Shown here: positions 35,241 through 46,041 of the stretch, one piece after another
Layout: the number at the start of each line of letters is the position of its first letter
Position numbering within the stretch: the stretch's first letter is position 1
NCBI GenBank assembly: GCA_963281255.1
Contig: OY725491.1
Location: 3,410,001 to 3,474,000, forward strand
DNA: 64,000 bases
From: Aphrocallistes beatrix
Lineage: Eukaryota; Porifera; Hexactinellida; Sceptrulophora; Aphrocallistidae
Reading direction: 5' to 3'
Position numbers and translations under genes: made by a program
The notes under the pieces: generated by a model
What the model was told of the DNA's origin: nothing
The model's input: only the letters and a program-made list of their open reading frames with translations
Databases searched by the model: none

Positions 35241-35662
35241 TGAGTTTTAATCTTCTAAATTAAGCAATAAATTTTATATTTTACTGCAACTCCTAGTATA
35301 GTAGTTGTCATGATCAATATGGAACGTCGTACTTCACTCGTTGTTGGAAATTATATTGAACTAAATTAGAAAACTTGACACACAATTGATCCAGAATGTA
35401 AAATCTCCCATTTGAACTTGGTTTACTTCAATGCCTATTTTTAACATATGTGCGTAACTTAAAATTATATATTTTCTGTATATACACATAAATAGATATG
35501 TAGATAGTATATAGTTGTAATCTTTCTCTGTCATCAGGATTCAACAATTAGCTAATTTGCTGTATCAATTTGCTATGTCCAGACAAGTAAATGAAAACGA
35601 TCACTTTGTCTTGGTTGATATCAAAATTGAATGGTGCAATAGCATACATATATCAATATGTA
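35241..35662. other. No feature seen
   Basis: AT-rich spacer. Confidence 0.4.
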
Positions 35663-35825
35663 CATTCAGAGAGTCGCTTATTATGAACAAATCCTCTAGG
35701 TCCCAATTTGACCGGTTCTATAGAATTTCTATTATTTCGATTTCGCTTACTATGCATGACTCTCTCTCTATTGTGAAAATATTTTGGGCCCCCATGGAAT
35801 TCATAATGATATGCGACCCTGACTG
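35663..35825. mobile_element. 163-bp pogo-like MITE
   Basis: The ends are CATTCAGAGAGTCGCTTATT and, inverted, CAGTCAGGGTCGCATATCAT, with TA on both sides (35661-35662, 35826-35827). It is related to the MITE at 61622-61808. Confidence 0.78.
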
Positions 35826-36023
35826 TATTTTCCAATTTCGATACTATTATTGACTGTTTTTGTGGTGCTTTTCTATCGGTATGTCGACCATTATTTTTAA
35901 TATTAGTGACGCAGTTTCAAATTCCCTGGGCTAGATTGATGCATAGATATTTATTATAGTATAAATGAGCAAACTAGTATATCATACTATTCTAATGGTG
36001 GCATGCTACTACAGAAACAATAG

Positions 36024-38410
36024 TTATACAGCTTCTACACAGGACTCAAATTCCAAGTCACATTTCCTACAGATATAAGGATCATCTCCCACTTCCTTTA
36101 GACTGGTATTGACGCATCCACAGTGAAACCATCTCAGGCAGAACTCACAACCTAACCAGTCATCATTCGCCCTCTTTCCCCCGGTTGGGCAGTCGTGTTG
36201 TTCACATTCCTCGCAAACTGTTTCAGAGTCATCAGGGTTAACACTCGTGGAAGGTAATTCTTTCATGGCAACAGATGAGAGCTCAGTACCAAAACCTCCA
36301 GATTTATAGGTCGTAGTATCCTTTTCACGTCTACGCCTGGAGGATTCGGCTGCAATGAATTGGGATTTGAGAACTCTCCGACGCCTCTTTTGAGTAGCCA
36401 TAACGGCTTTAAGTTTACAGCGGTTCCTTTCTTTATCCATCGATGCTAAGTGTTCAAGAGTTATACGGCTACATTGTACATGTTGTTCTGACAGAATAGC
36501 TGCGAGCATCATTGAACCTTCATTGAAAGTGCACACAGCAATAGCAGCAGCAGCTTGAAGTGACTTTTGTCCTACACGTTTTGTCTTTGGAGCATTATGC
36601 CATACAACTGAATGTAGCGACTCATTACAGTTCTGTGTTAATCCCATTGTCAGAGCGGAACACATTTCAATGCTTGCAAATTTCTTGAAAACATCTTCCA
36701 GGCGCGAATACTCGTCTTTATTCAGATAGGGTTGTCGGAGTATGGGAGGTGGATGAGAGGTATTCTCAGCTGAAATTGCGAGGCCCTTTTGAAAGTAACA
36801 CCAGGATTCTTTTTAGTGTGGGCAACGATCGTGCTCCTCGAACAAATGATTCATCAGTGTGTAAAGGGCGTTTTGAATGTCTAGTGGTGTTCTGCCTCTG
36901 TTCTTGCCAATAACAAGAGCGTATAGATGAGCAATTCTCTCGACTTTTGATGCGGGTATTGGCTTGGAGGGCATTGTTTTCGTAGTTGTCTTCTTTTTGA
37001 GGTGTTTCTTTAATCATTTTTGCGTGTGCCCAAGACATTCCTCTTTCGGATAACTTCCATTCCTTTGTAAGGATTATTTTGTTCCAACCTTTTGAAAGAG
37101 CTTGAGTCCCCATCTCCCACATATGTAGTATAGGCTAGAGAATGCTTGTCAACTGATCTACCCCAGATTTATATTGCAGCAGAAGATTCCATCGCCTGAC
37201 TTGTTCCAGAGAAGTTAGCTGGGCATTCGCTCGAATGTTTCTCCCAGTATTCGCTGTATTCCTCTGGGTTTTCTTTCTTACGTTCTTCCGTCCATCTGAT
37301 ACATTTGTTACACACGCGTTCGTAAACGACGTAGTCAAGGACTTTCCCCGTTTTGACTTCAATAGCCCCGGCGAATCCTTGATTACTAAAATTTCCGCGC
37401 CTGTGCCAAGATCCATCAAAGCTCACCGCGCATACCTTGCAACCAGGAATGTTAGATGACTCAGCTTTGGCTCTCACTTCTTTTGCTGTCATGGACATGG
37501 ATTGCTGGCATATTTTATCTGTAGAAAGGACCAATTGCGCGAGTAGAGACTTGGACATTCTATGCCAGGTATTTTGTATATCAAGGAGATTGCAGGTCAG
37601 TAGAAAATCACTCCAGCTCATGGAAGTACAGTGTGCTGCTAGTAAAGCTCTAACGTTGACTTCCGACTTTTTCCGGCAAAGCATTTGAGGATCGTTCACG
37701 GCTTCATTAGGTTTCATTCCAACCGGACAGGATGTGGGAAATTCAGCAAGCACAAGATGGCAGCGACTGCATTTCAACAAGAGATATGATTGTAACCCAT
37801 CACGAAAAGCGTATTGATACAGATTCAATTTACCAGTGCAGTGTGCCTCAGCGCATCTGAATAGAGAAAATACCGTACTCAGTATATCGATATCAATTAT
37901 TTGCGAGCCATGAGGAACGTAGAGATCACGAAATGATTGAGCTCCATCCTTCTGTACCATAATACTGAGGCGTTTATTGGGCTGAGGAAACTTCACTTGC
38001 TGTAATAGTGTTTTAGATTTCGGAGTGCTAGTATGAAGGGGTAATCGCTTCGTGGTAGATGGTGTGAAAGTAGATTTTCTTTTGACTCCCTCACCCTTCC
38101 GAAACCTCCCAGTGTTGAGTTTATGTCCTCGCTGCTTTTTGGTATGAACTGGGGTAGCTGGTGCCGTGTTATCCGATTCTTCGGATGTCTGCGAAGAGAG
38201 GGCTACTTGAGAGAGAGTAGATCCGAGCTCAGTAGGCGTGGATGTAGCTGGTGTTAAATCAGTTGGGGTTGTTGGGACTTTGAATATGAAATCACCTTCA
38301 TTGTCAGACCCACTTGACTCCATGCTAGATTCAAAATCAGCCGGAATGCAAACCTTCGGGAGATCTGCGCTGCGAAATGTAGAAATAGTTTCTTGTTCAG
38401 AAGAAGACAT
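36024..38410 (-). pseudogene. Mutator-like transposase (PF20700-type) with PHD-like finger, locus C
   Basis: ORF 38410-37169 (413 codons) has an acidic, Ser/Thr/Pro-rich N-terminus, a basic KKQRGHK segment, a CAEAHCTG / CSRCH cysteine region and the core start VSFDGSWHRRGNFSNQGFAG, with CNKCIRW and CPANFSG. After TAA at about 37169 the frame continues IWGRSVDKHSLAYTTYVGDG (DGD motif) and KEECLGH, with further breaks near 37050, 37012 and 36815, then a SWCYFQKG block. ORF 36665-36024 gives TQNCNESLHSVVW, APKTKR and TFNEGS, a basic region and a C-terminal PHD-like finger: CEECEQHDC, CEFCLRWFHCGC, CRKC. This is the most complete of the three copies. PHD fingers read histone tails, so chromatin-guided targeting is possible but inferred. 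About four single lesions inactivate it. Confidence 0.85.
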
Positions 38411-38841
38411 TTTTTTAATTAGTTATGACATTAATTATTTCCATACTTATATTGATTTGGTGTAACAACGTTAAAATTAACTACAGTTGTAGTGCCCATA
38501 ATTGTTCCACCTCACATGCTAATAATAGAACTATGCACGTAGTTTCTTTCTATTGTGGTGACAGAATTCTAAATATACATAGTTAGCCATGTACAGTACA
38601 CATGCACATGTTGGTATTTTTAGAATTTTGCCAATTATGGATGGTGTTTGCATTTCTCAATTCTTACTAAGCTAAATTCCAATTGCACTTGGTTGTAACG
38701 TGCTTACATATCTACTGTTATGTGTGCATTGCTATTGTGACATATTGTTGTCTGGGATGGAAAATGGAGCCTTGAATGGGGCACCTCCCAATAACGCGCA
38801 CCCTTATGTGGTCGGTAAAGAACCTTTTTGTTCGCATAAAA

Positions 38842-39032
38842 CAGTGGTTCCCAATCCCTTTTACCTCGTGCACCTCCAAATTATTTTGTGCACCCCAGGA
38901 CCTATGCCAGGATATAGGAGTAATGTGCATATAACTTCAAAAATAATTCTGTTAAAAATGCTCAATATTCAGTTCTAATCCTTGTCCCGTGCACCGCTAG
39001 GGAGTTCATGCACCCCAGTTTGGGAACCGCTG
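38842..39032. mobile_element. 191-bp hAT MITE with perfect 8-bp target duplication
   Basis: The ends CAGTGGTTCCCAATCCC and TTGGGAACCGCTG are flanked by the perfect direct repeat GCATAAAA (38834-38841, 39033-39040). Short, internally deleted hAT derivative. Confidence 0.95.
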
Positions 39033-39040
39033 GCATAAAA

Positions 39041-40120
39041 TATGTTGAAAGTACTGTTAATCCAAACACCATCAAGGATATTTATCTATCTATTTTTGTT
39101 GATTATATTTGTAAACGCCTAAATTTGTAGCCATTTGTGGTCTAGTGACTTTTGATAATTGTTTAGGGAAATGAGCACGGTTGGACATGTTTAGCATGTT
39201 TTTTGTGGTGATTATGTAGACCAAAAGGGATGAATTTGAAATATACTACATTTATTCTGAGAAAGTATCTCGACCATGTGCCTGTGGTTCAAAACAAATT
39301 ATTGCAATCTTGCAATTTGGACGAAATACCCTATTCACAAATCATTGTCAAATTTAGACCGAGCGGAGTCGCAAGAAGGATCACTGGATAGGGTTCAAAC
39401 AAGTTTTAAGAATGGAATGTTGTTACATTCCTATGCTGCTATGATGTTGCTAGAGGGCTAAGTTTGCCGAATAAGACGACTTGTATTCAAAGTCATTTGT
39501 CGCATTTGTGGCTGCAAATATCTGATGGATCTACTCTAGGTGTCAGAATAAACTGACCCCCGCTTATTAATTAATGTTTTTTTTCTAGCCCCCCTCCCTT
39601 TTATTTAATCTCGTAAATTGACTTTGAAAGTTTTACCAAAAAATGGTTTTTATCGCATGTAGTATTTCATCAATTATCTTCTATCTGCAATCAATAGAAT
39701 ATTTTATTTCTTATTCTAGATAATATGTTGAGTACTTTATTACTGTGTGATACATCAACTAATTTCAAATCAACCCTCCCGTATAACCAACCACTCGAGT
39801 ATACTTACAAGCTCCTCTCAAAAATGTTCTAGATTTAAAATGCGAATTCCATGGAAAATCCAGGTAAATTAGTGATGTCTTTTATACTCAGGTCTGTGCA
39901 TGCCACTAGCGCCAGGCCGGACTCCAGCACTCATTTTAGAACTGTGCTACAATATTACATAGGATCATACTAGATCCAATATAATAATATATGAAGCAGA
40001 CAAATGGTATTATGTACGTCTAGTGATATTATTACTAATTTATCAACAAGTACTTTATTATAATAATAGTTATACTATGTACTAATAGTTGTAAAGTAAT
40101 AGCAATGAATCACATGATTG
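39041..40120. other. No feature seen
   Basis: AT-rich intergenic sequence. Frame 39276-39461 has no recognisable signal. Confidence 0.4.
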
Positions 40121-40648
40121 TTACATACATACAAAATCTACTCCTAAGTAAGTGAGTATCTCTAATTGTGGATAGTCGAGCATTATATCTGCTGGCAAAT
40201 ACTGTTGCTTGAATTTTTCTTCCCTTTGCTCGAATGTTAGCTTCGGTGGATTCCACCGGAAAGCTTTACCATATTGTTTAACATGCTCTTTGTATGCATG
40301 AAACTGGTCACATCCAAATTCTTGCATGAATTGTTCATCAGTGTAGGACGCGAAGATGTCCAGCCAATAATCAGAATGATGGCGTCTACGACGGATATGG
40401 GTAGTCAATGTATTTCGTTCTGTTCGGAATGTAAGCTGGAGCTGTTTACTCTCGCCTTCACTCCAGATGTGTTCGATGACGTCTCTGCACAAGTGAATAT
40501 TCTTTTGGCCGGCTCTCTTCTCAATTATTATGTTCTGATTGCACTCCCCAATTCGCAACTTTCTTGGCACGTACTGGATATCTTCACTAGAGAAGATGTT
40601 ACATGCACGTTGATATGTACTCATTTTCCCCAACATTTTATTAGACAT
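40121..40648 (-). CDS. Unrecognised 175-codon ORF
   Basis: Uninterrupted frame starting MSNKMLGKM (a second in-frame ATG follows 4 codons later and a third 8 codons later) and ending TYLGVDFVCM. The composition is that of a normal soluble protein: charged, with a basic RRRRHH patch in the middle, several Trp (EHIWSEG, DYWLDIF, FRWNPP) and no membrane segment or zinc motif. I do not recognise the family. Length and amino-acid balance argue for real coding history. It could be a host gene exon or a transposon accessory ORF; neighbours give no clue. Confidence 0.4.
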   Translation of the reverse strand: MSNKMLGKMSTYQRACNIFSSEDIQYVPRKLRIGECNQNIIIEKRAGQKNIHLCRDVIEHIWSEGESKQLQLTFRTERNTLTTHIRRRRHHSDYWLDIFASYTDEQFMQEFGCDQFHAYKEHVKQYGKAFRWNPPKLTFEQREEKFKQQYLPADIMLDYPQLEILTYLGVDFVCM

Positions 40649-40941
40649 TTTCAGATTTATTTTGTAGGATGACTTTTATTATTTTACTTCTTCTGGATGC
40701 GTAATTTGAGCAAATTTATCGTATTTATCTCTATTTAATAGCTATCCATTTGCAGTTGTAATTGTATGTTGTGTGTCTGTGTATGAGTGTTGCTAAATTT
40801 AGACATGTTCTATAGATGTAGTATATCTATTTTTAGACTAAACTAGCGTTTGTTATTAATTTCAATGCGTATAATGCCTAAAACGTAGCAACCGGTTTGA
40901 AGGTTTAGAACTTGATGGCTTGCATTTTAACTTACAGAAAC

Positions 40942-41110
40942 ATAAGCACGCTTCGCTTCCTTGCGGACACTTTGTGTTTGCCCGACGCACCATTTGGGCC
41001 CCTGGGCTCACACTTGTTAATTAATTATAAGGTTGATAATCACTCTAAACATGTCTGTCTTACTGTTATAATCTACATCACTGGAAAAATCACCAAATTG
41101 TCAATTTTAT
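40942..41110 (-). mobile_element. Helitron-like family H fragment
   Basis: Begins AAGCACGCTTCGCTTCC, followed by CGGACACTTTGTGT and TTAATTATAAGG, and ends AAAATCACCAAATTGTCAAT. It matches about the 3' third of family H copies, diverged. Confidence 0.7.
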
Positions 41111-41212
41111 TTGAAATCTGAGTCCCTAATTTATGGAACTTGGCGGAAACTTTCAGGAATTCTACTTGTAATTGCCTAATTTACGGAATACTCCATTCCA
41201 GATTATCTCAGT

Positions 41213-41438
41213 CAGGGCTGTACCAACCCAGTTGGCAAAAACAAGTCATTTTTCATGGAAATTCCTTGCCCACAACTCATTCAACTCTTTCAAAAAATGA
41301 GTTGTCTACAGCCCACTCATTTTCGGAATAATGAATTTGTACTAAATGAACAGGTTTCAACAATTCATTTTCATATGACGGCTATAATCAACTCATTGAT
41401 ATGATTTTGCCAACTCAAAATGGGTTGATACAGCCCTG
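41213..41438. mobile_element. 226-bp hAT-like MITE
   Basis: The ends CAGGGCTGTACCAACCC and GGGTTGATACAGCCCTG are flanked by ATCTCAGT (41205-41212) and ACCTCAGT (41439-41446), an 8-bp duplication with one mismatch. The interior contains several GAGTTG/CAACTC motifs. Confidence 0.85.
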
Positions 41439-41446
41439 ACCTCAGT

Positions 41447-44367
41447 AACCAAACTTAGTGGAACCGATCAGGAATTTACGGAGGATTAGTTACATTTCTA
41501 CTATTAAGTTCCAATTTATCATACATACGGACGAGATACTTCCTCCATTTTATAAGATCATCTCCCTACTGGTGCTGCACTCAAATTGTATTACGTTTAT
41601 TCATACTTTTTTCAAATGTCCAATTTTAGATATAAAACGATAGTTTTACAATATTGGAATGCTTCTCAGTAATATTCATAAACTATCTATTGCGTTCTTA
41701 TATACACTTCACCTTTCTGAGAATTGCTGATGATATTTCCTATATTATCTCATCACCTGGAAGGAAGGGCTAGACCACACATGTCGATGCAATTGTAGGC
41801 TCAAGCAATGAATATAAATAACAATATCTGCCCTATTATTTATCAGTCCTAACTTGCAAATCGCAACTCATGGGGTCTTCGCTCATCTGGGGAGGCAGGC
41901 CTAACTTGCGCACAGATTTATGGATGGTAGTATATGATTCTGGGCATGTTGATTTACACCTACTATTGTTTTATTCTCAGCTTTCAATGACCTAAATTGG
42001 CTGAGTGTGCAAAACTGAAATTTCTAATTATATAGACGTGGCAATGACGTCTCAATCTCGTGGTCTTTCAACATTTTCGTCTTTGGTGTCTGAACTCAAT
42101 GGAACCATACCTTAAACTATGGATAACAATATTCGCATTAGAAGTTTGTATTCACTTTTTACTGATTTTAATTGTACCATGGATCAGAATGTAAGAGTCC
42201 GAAAAATTTGTGGTAAATGCTTGCATGTTTATTTTTCACAATTCTGACTTTTTCGTGCAGAATAATTAGTTGAAAAGTTTGAAATTTTCAGATATAATAA
42301 CATATTGGATTGATTATTGAACCGCAATATATATATATATTTCAATCAATTCCAAAATTGATCATAATGAATTTAGATTGTGGATATAAATTTAATATTG
42401 TTTTGAACCATGGATAAATGACTTAGTGTTGTATGCGGTCTTCACTTATAGTTAAAATGACAATCCTCACAAACTTTTATAATTTCGTTCTCAGAATTTG
42501 TTCATTCTATAAGCTTTATGTTACCATAATATAAGCTCTAAGCCTAATGCTTTAAATATTACCGTACAGATTTTCAAATTGATTACCCTCCTCAAAGTTG
42601 TAGATGAATACGTCAAAAAAAAGTCAAAAAATATACTAAATTTTGAATAAATTCAGTAAATCAGGTGGCAATGTAAAAATTTGCACTTTTTAACGAAAAA
42701 CGCTCGGTCGAAATTAAGGATATATATCAATTAAGAGATATCCGATGTCAAATGTATTATTACCTATAGCAACGGAGATTTTGAATTTTTAAAAATACAT
42801 CGAGTTCAAATAGTGGTGTCACTGATGTTAGACGCTCATTTTAACTATTTTGATATACCCGAGTTGACATATATCACAGTTTATGATCATAATTGAGCAC
42901 AAACCACTTTTCCATTCATACGTAATACAATGGATGTATACGGAAGCGTTAAAGATCAGCTTCGTGGGAAGAGATTTTCCAGTAACGAGGAGTTGACCGG
43001 CGCCCTTTTTGTGGCGATCGAAGATATCCACAAAGAAGAGTGGAAAATGTGTTTTAATAATTGGTTTACTCGTATGCAAAAAATGTATAGGCTGTAAAGG
43101 AGAATACTTCGAAAAAATGTGATCGGAATATATTGGATAGTTATCTTTTTAATATGTGAACGACAAAACTTTTCGAGTGCCCCTCGTATAGTGTAAATAA
43201 TTAAATAATTCGAAACCATATTGATAAGCTTTCAAAGTTTGATATATGGTGTTTAGTTATTATTGTATTCTGTGAGTCGAATATTGCATCATTCAAAGTA
43301 TTACTACATCACCAAAGTATACTATCAAAATGTCGCTAAATGAGATCCTATTCTACTTCCACCCGTCATGTCAAAAAGTATATTAACATGCCATCTATAA
43401 TTCTCACACCCATTTTATCCCAGTACACTGCAAATTTCAATAAGAAAATTGAAAATTAATCGAGTAATTAAACATCGCAGTTACTACATACTGACTGAAT
43501 CTCGTACAGATGTCGTTAAAATATAGTTATTCCAAATTCCCGCTGGGTCTTCATTATTAATTTTATATGAACAATAACAAACATGTTATTTACATTAAAA
43601 GCTCAATAATAAAATATTCAAAATCTGCACCCTTAATCAAAAGTGTTCTAAAATATAAAAGTGAATGATTATTCGAATTTGCATTGTATCAATCAAATTT
43701 TTCATGAATTATTAGAAGTACACTGCAGTATCGATTATACGAACACCGATTTAACCAATTATTTCCAAGTATTGATCGATTTTACGAATCTTCCTCCCCA
43801 AATTCATTTTATCAATAATTATAATATCTGCATCATGTAAAACAATTTTGGTTGTCTTTTATTTCAATAATGCATACGTAGTATGTATACAAATTACGTA
43901 CATAGTATTTTACTTCTCAATGGCAAATGGTTTTACGAACTTCTACGATCGATTTTACGAAAAAATACTTAGAGCTGAATTTCTACAATTGTTATATATG
44001 AAGTTTTCTATAAAGCTAAAATTTCACTGTGGATGGGCTAATATTTTTTTCTTGTCATAATGATGCTGTTTCAATTCCATAAGAAGAATTCTGTTTACGA
44101 ATTCATAGTACCAATTTACAAATTCATAGTTCTGATTTTAGGATTTATTAAATTTGTATGCACATAAGAAACATAACATAGGCGTTAGAAGCTCTCAAAG
44201 AGTGGAGGTCCATTCCATTTTATCCTGATGATTGGAAATGCTTGGTTTAGCCTACATTTTATGAATTAATTATAATTATTGCTTGATCCCAAGCATTAGG
44301 TCTAATTGGTGTTGACAAGATTCAAAATGTATATTTAGATTTATTACTACTACATACTCCTGTATTT
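41447..44367. other. Mostly featureless; one pogo-like end near 43723
   Basis: No gene is supported. CACTGCAGTATCGATTATAC then GAACACCGATTT at about 43721-43755 resembles a Tigger/pogo terminal repeat. It could be the left end of the element carrying the transposase at 44368, but a matching right end was not found. Confidence 0.4.
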
Positions 44368-45250
44368 ATGGCTTCTCAGATGGTGAAAACCAAAAGGAAG
44401 AGGGCTTTCTATAGCTTAAAAATGAAGTTTGATGTCTATAAAAAGATAAAAGATGGAATAGCACCCTCTATTGTTGCAACTGAGTTTGGGATCACAAGAT
44501 CTTCAGTAAGTGTAATTAAAAGCTCAGGGCCAAAAATGGAAGCATTTCTCTTGGCTAATCCTCGGCTTGATTTTCGACGAACAATGAAAAGTGCTACTTT
44601 CCCAGAGCTTGATAAAACTCTGAAAGTGTTTTTCGATGGACAACTAGCTTTGGGGAAACCGATATCAGGCGCACTTCTACAGGAGAAGGCAAAAATATTT
44701 TTGGAGAATTTATCTCCACCGATTCAAGTAAAGACATCAATTAATTTGCTCTCATTAGAGGATATGCAAAATAATTCAACGTTAGGCAGAGGTTTTATAC
44801 ACAAATTCAAACAGCGTCATCGGATCAGAAATATTAGCTGCGTAGGGGAGAAGGAAAGCGCTAATAAGGATTCAGTGGACCCTTTTCTACAGTCCTTTAA
44901 TTATTTAACAAAGGACTTAACACGCGATCAAATTTATAACGTAGACGAAACCGGTCTATGTTGGAGGGTAATACCAACTAAGACACTAGCAGGTCCAAAT
45001 GAATTGAGAACCGAAGGCAGTAAGATTGACAATGAAAGGGCAACACTGATGGCGTGCGTCAATGCATCAGGTAATCACAAACTAGAGTTAGCTTTTATTT
45101 ATTAGTACCAAATCCCAGGGCTTTGAAACACATTAATAAAAACAAACTCCCAGTCGTATATTATAGTCAACCCAAAGCATGGATGACTACTGAATTATTT
45201 AACAATTGGTTCCACAATCATTTTATTCCCACTGTCAGTAATTATTCCAA
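44368..45250 (+). pseudogene. Pogo/Tigger transposase (CENP-B/Jerky type), truncated
   Basis: ORF 44368-45105 (245 codons) starts MASQMVKTKRKRAFYSLKMK with the first helix-turn-helix (VATEFGITRSSVSVIKSS). A CENP-B-type DNA-binding part with GRGFIHKFKQRHRIR follows, then the DDE domain start YNVDETGLCWRVIPTKTLAG with the first catalytic Asp. A frameshift/stop at about 45103 follows LAFIY. The adjoining frame continues NPRALKHINKNKLPVVYYSQ and PKAWMTTELFNNWFHNHF, and homology ends near 45240 before the remaining catalytic residues. The product would bind and cut its own TIRs at TA sites. Several pogo-like MITEs in the window could have been mobilised by a full-length relative. Confidence 0.88.
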
Positions 45251-45867
45251 ACTAAATGATGGTCAGGGTCAGTTTGGGATGTGACGTTTCAGAGGGGCCG
45301 TCAACAGGGCCATGCATCAAATACGCCTCTATATAAACGCAAATAGCTAAGTGTGTAACCAATTTAACGATTCGTAGCCTCTGAGGCGGAAAGCCAATTC
45401 ATATTACTTGCATAAGTTGCATTAGTACTACAGATAAGGAAGATGCTGGTGACAACAGAATTGAGTGTTTCTAGCTAACTGTTTGTTCTTAAGGAGACAC
45501 AAAGAACATCCATAGCCAAAATTTTAAATTTGAGCAAAAATTTCCAACCCTACATTCATTCTTATTTTAATACTTAATTATCTGAACTAACTTCGCTGAA
45601 AGTTTGAGATTCGAATTTTAATTTTTCATCGAGTTATTTGACTTTCAAAGTTGCCCAAATTTGATTTCTGAACAGAAATTTTAACAATTTGTAAAATTTT
45701 GTGTTAAAACTAATGCTAAAGTATTGAATCATCCAAAAATCAAGTTTGAATCGTTATGATATAAGTATTCATGCATGTTTAGTTGGAAATTATAGAAATG
45801 TATATGTATTCTGAACAGTTTGAGGCTTCCCAGCAATGTTTATTTTCTGGGATGCATAATTATCATG
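45251..45867. other. No feature seen
   Basis: AT-rich spacer between the Tigger remnant and the LINE 3' tail. Confidence 0.4.
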
Positions 45868-46041
45868 AATAATAATAATAATAATAATAATATACATATA
45901 GCGCAGATTCCATATTAATATGTTCAAGTGCGCTGTACAATTCAATAAAAGTAGGTGTGTGTTATGCATGTATGTATGTATGTATGTATGTATATGTATG
46001 TATGCGTATGTATGCTTGTAAGGTATGTAAATGCATTGAAA

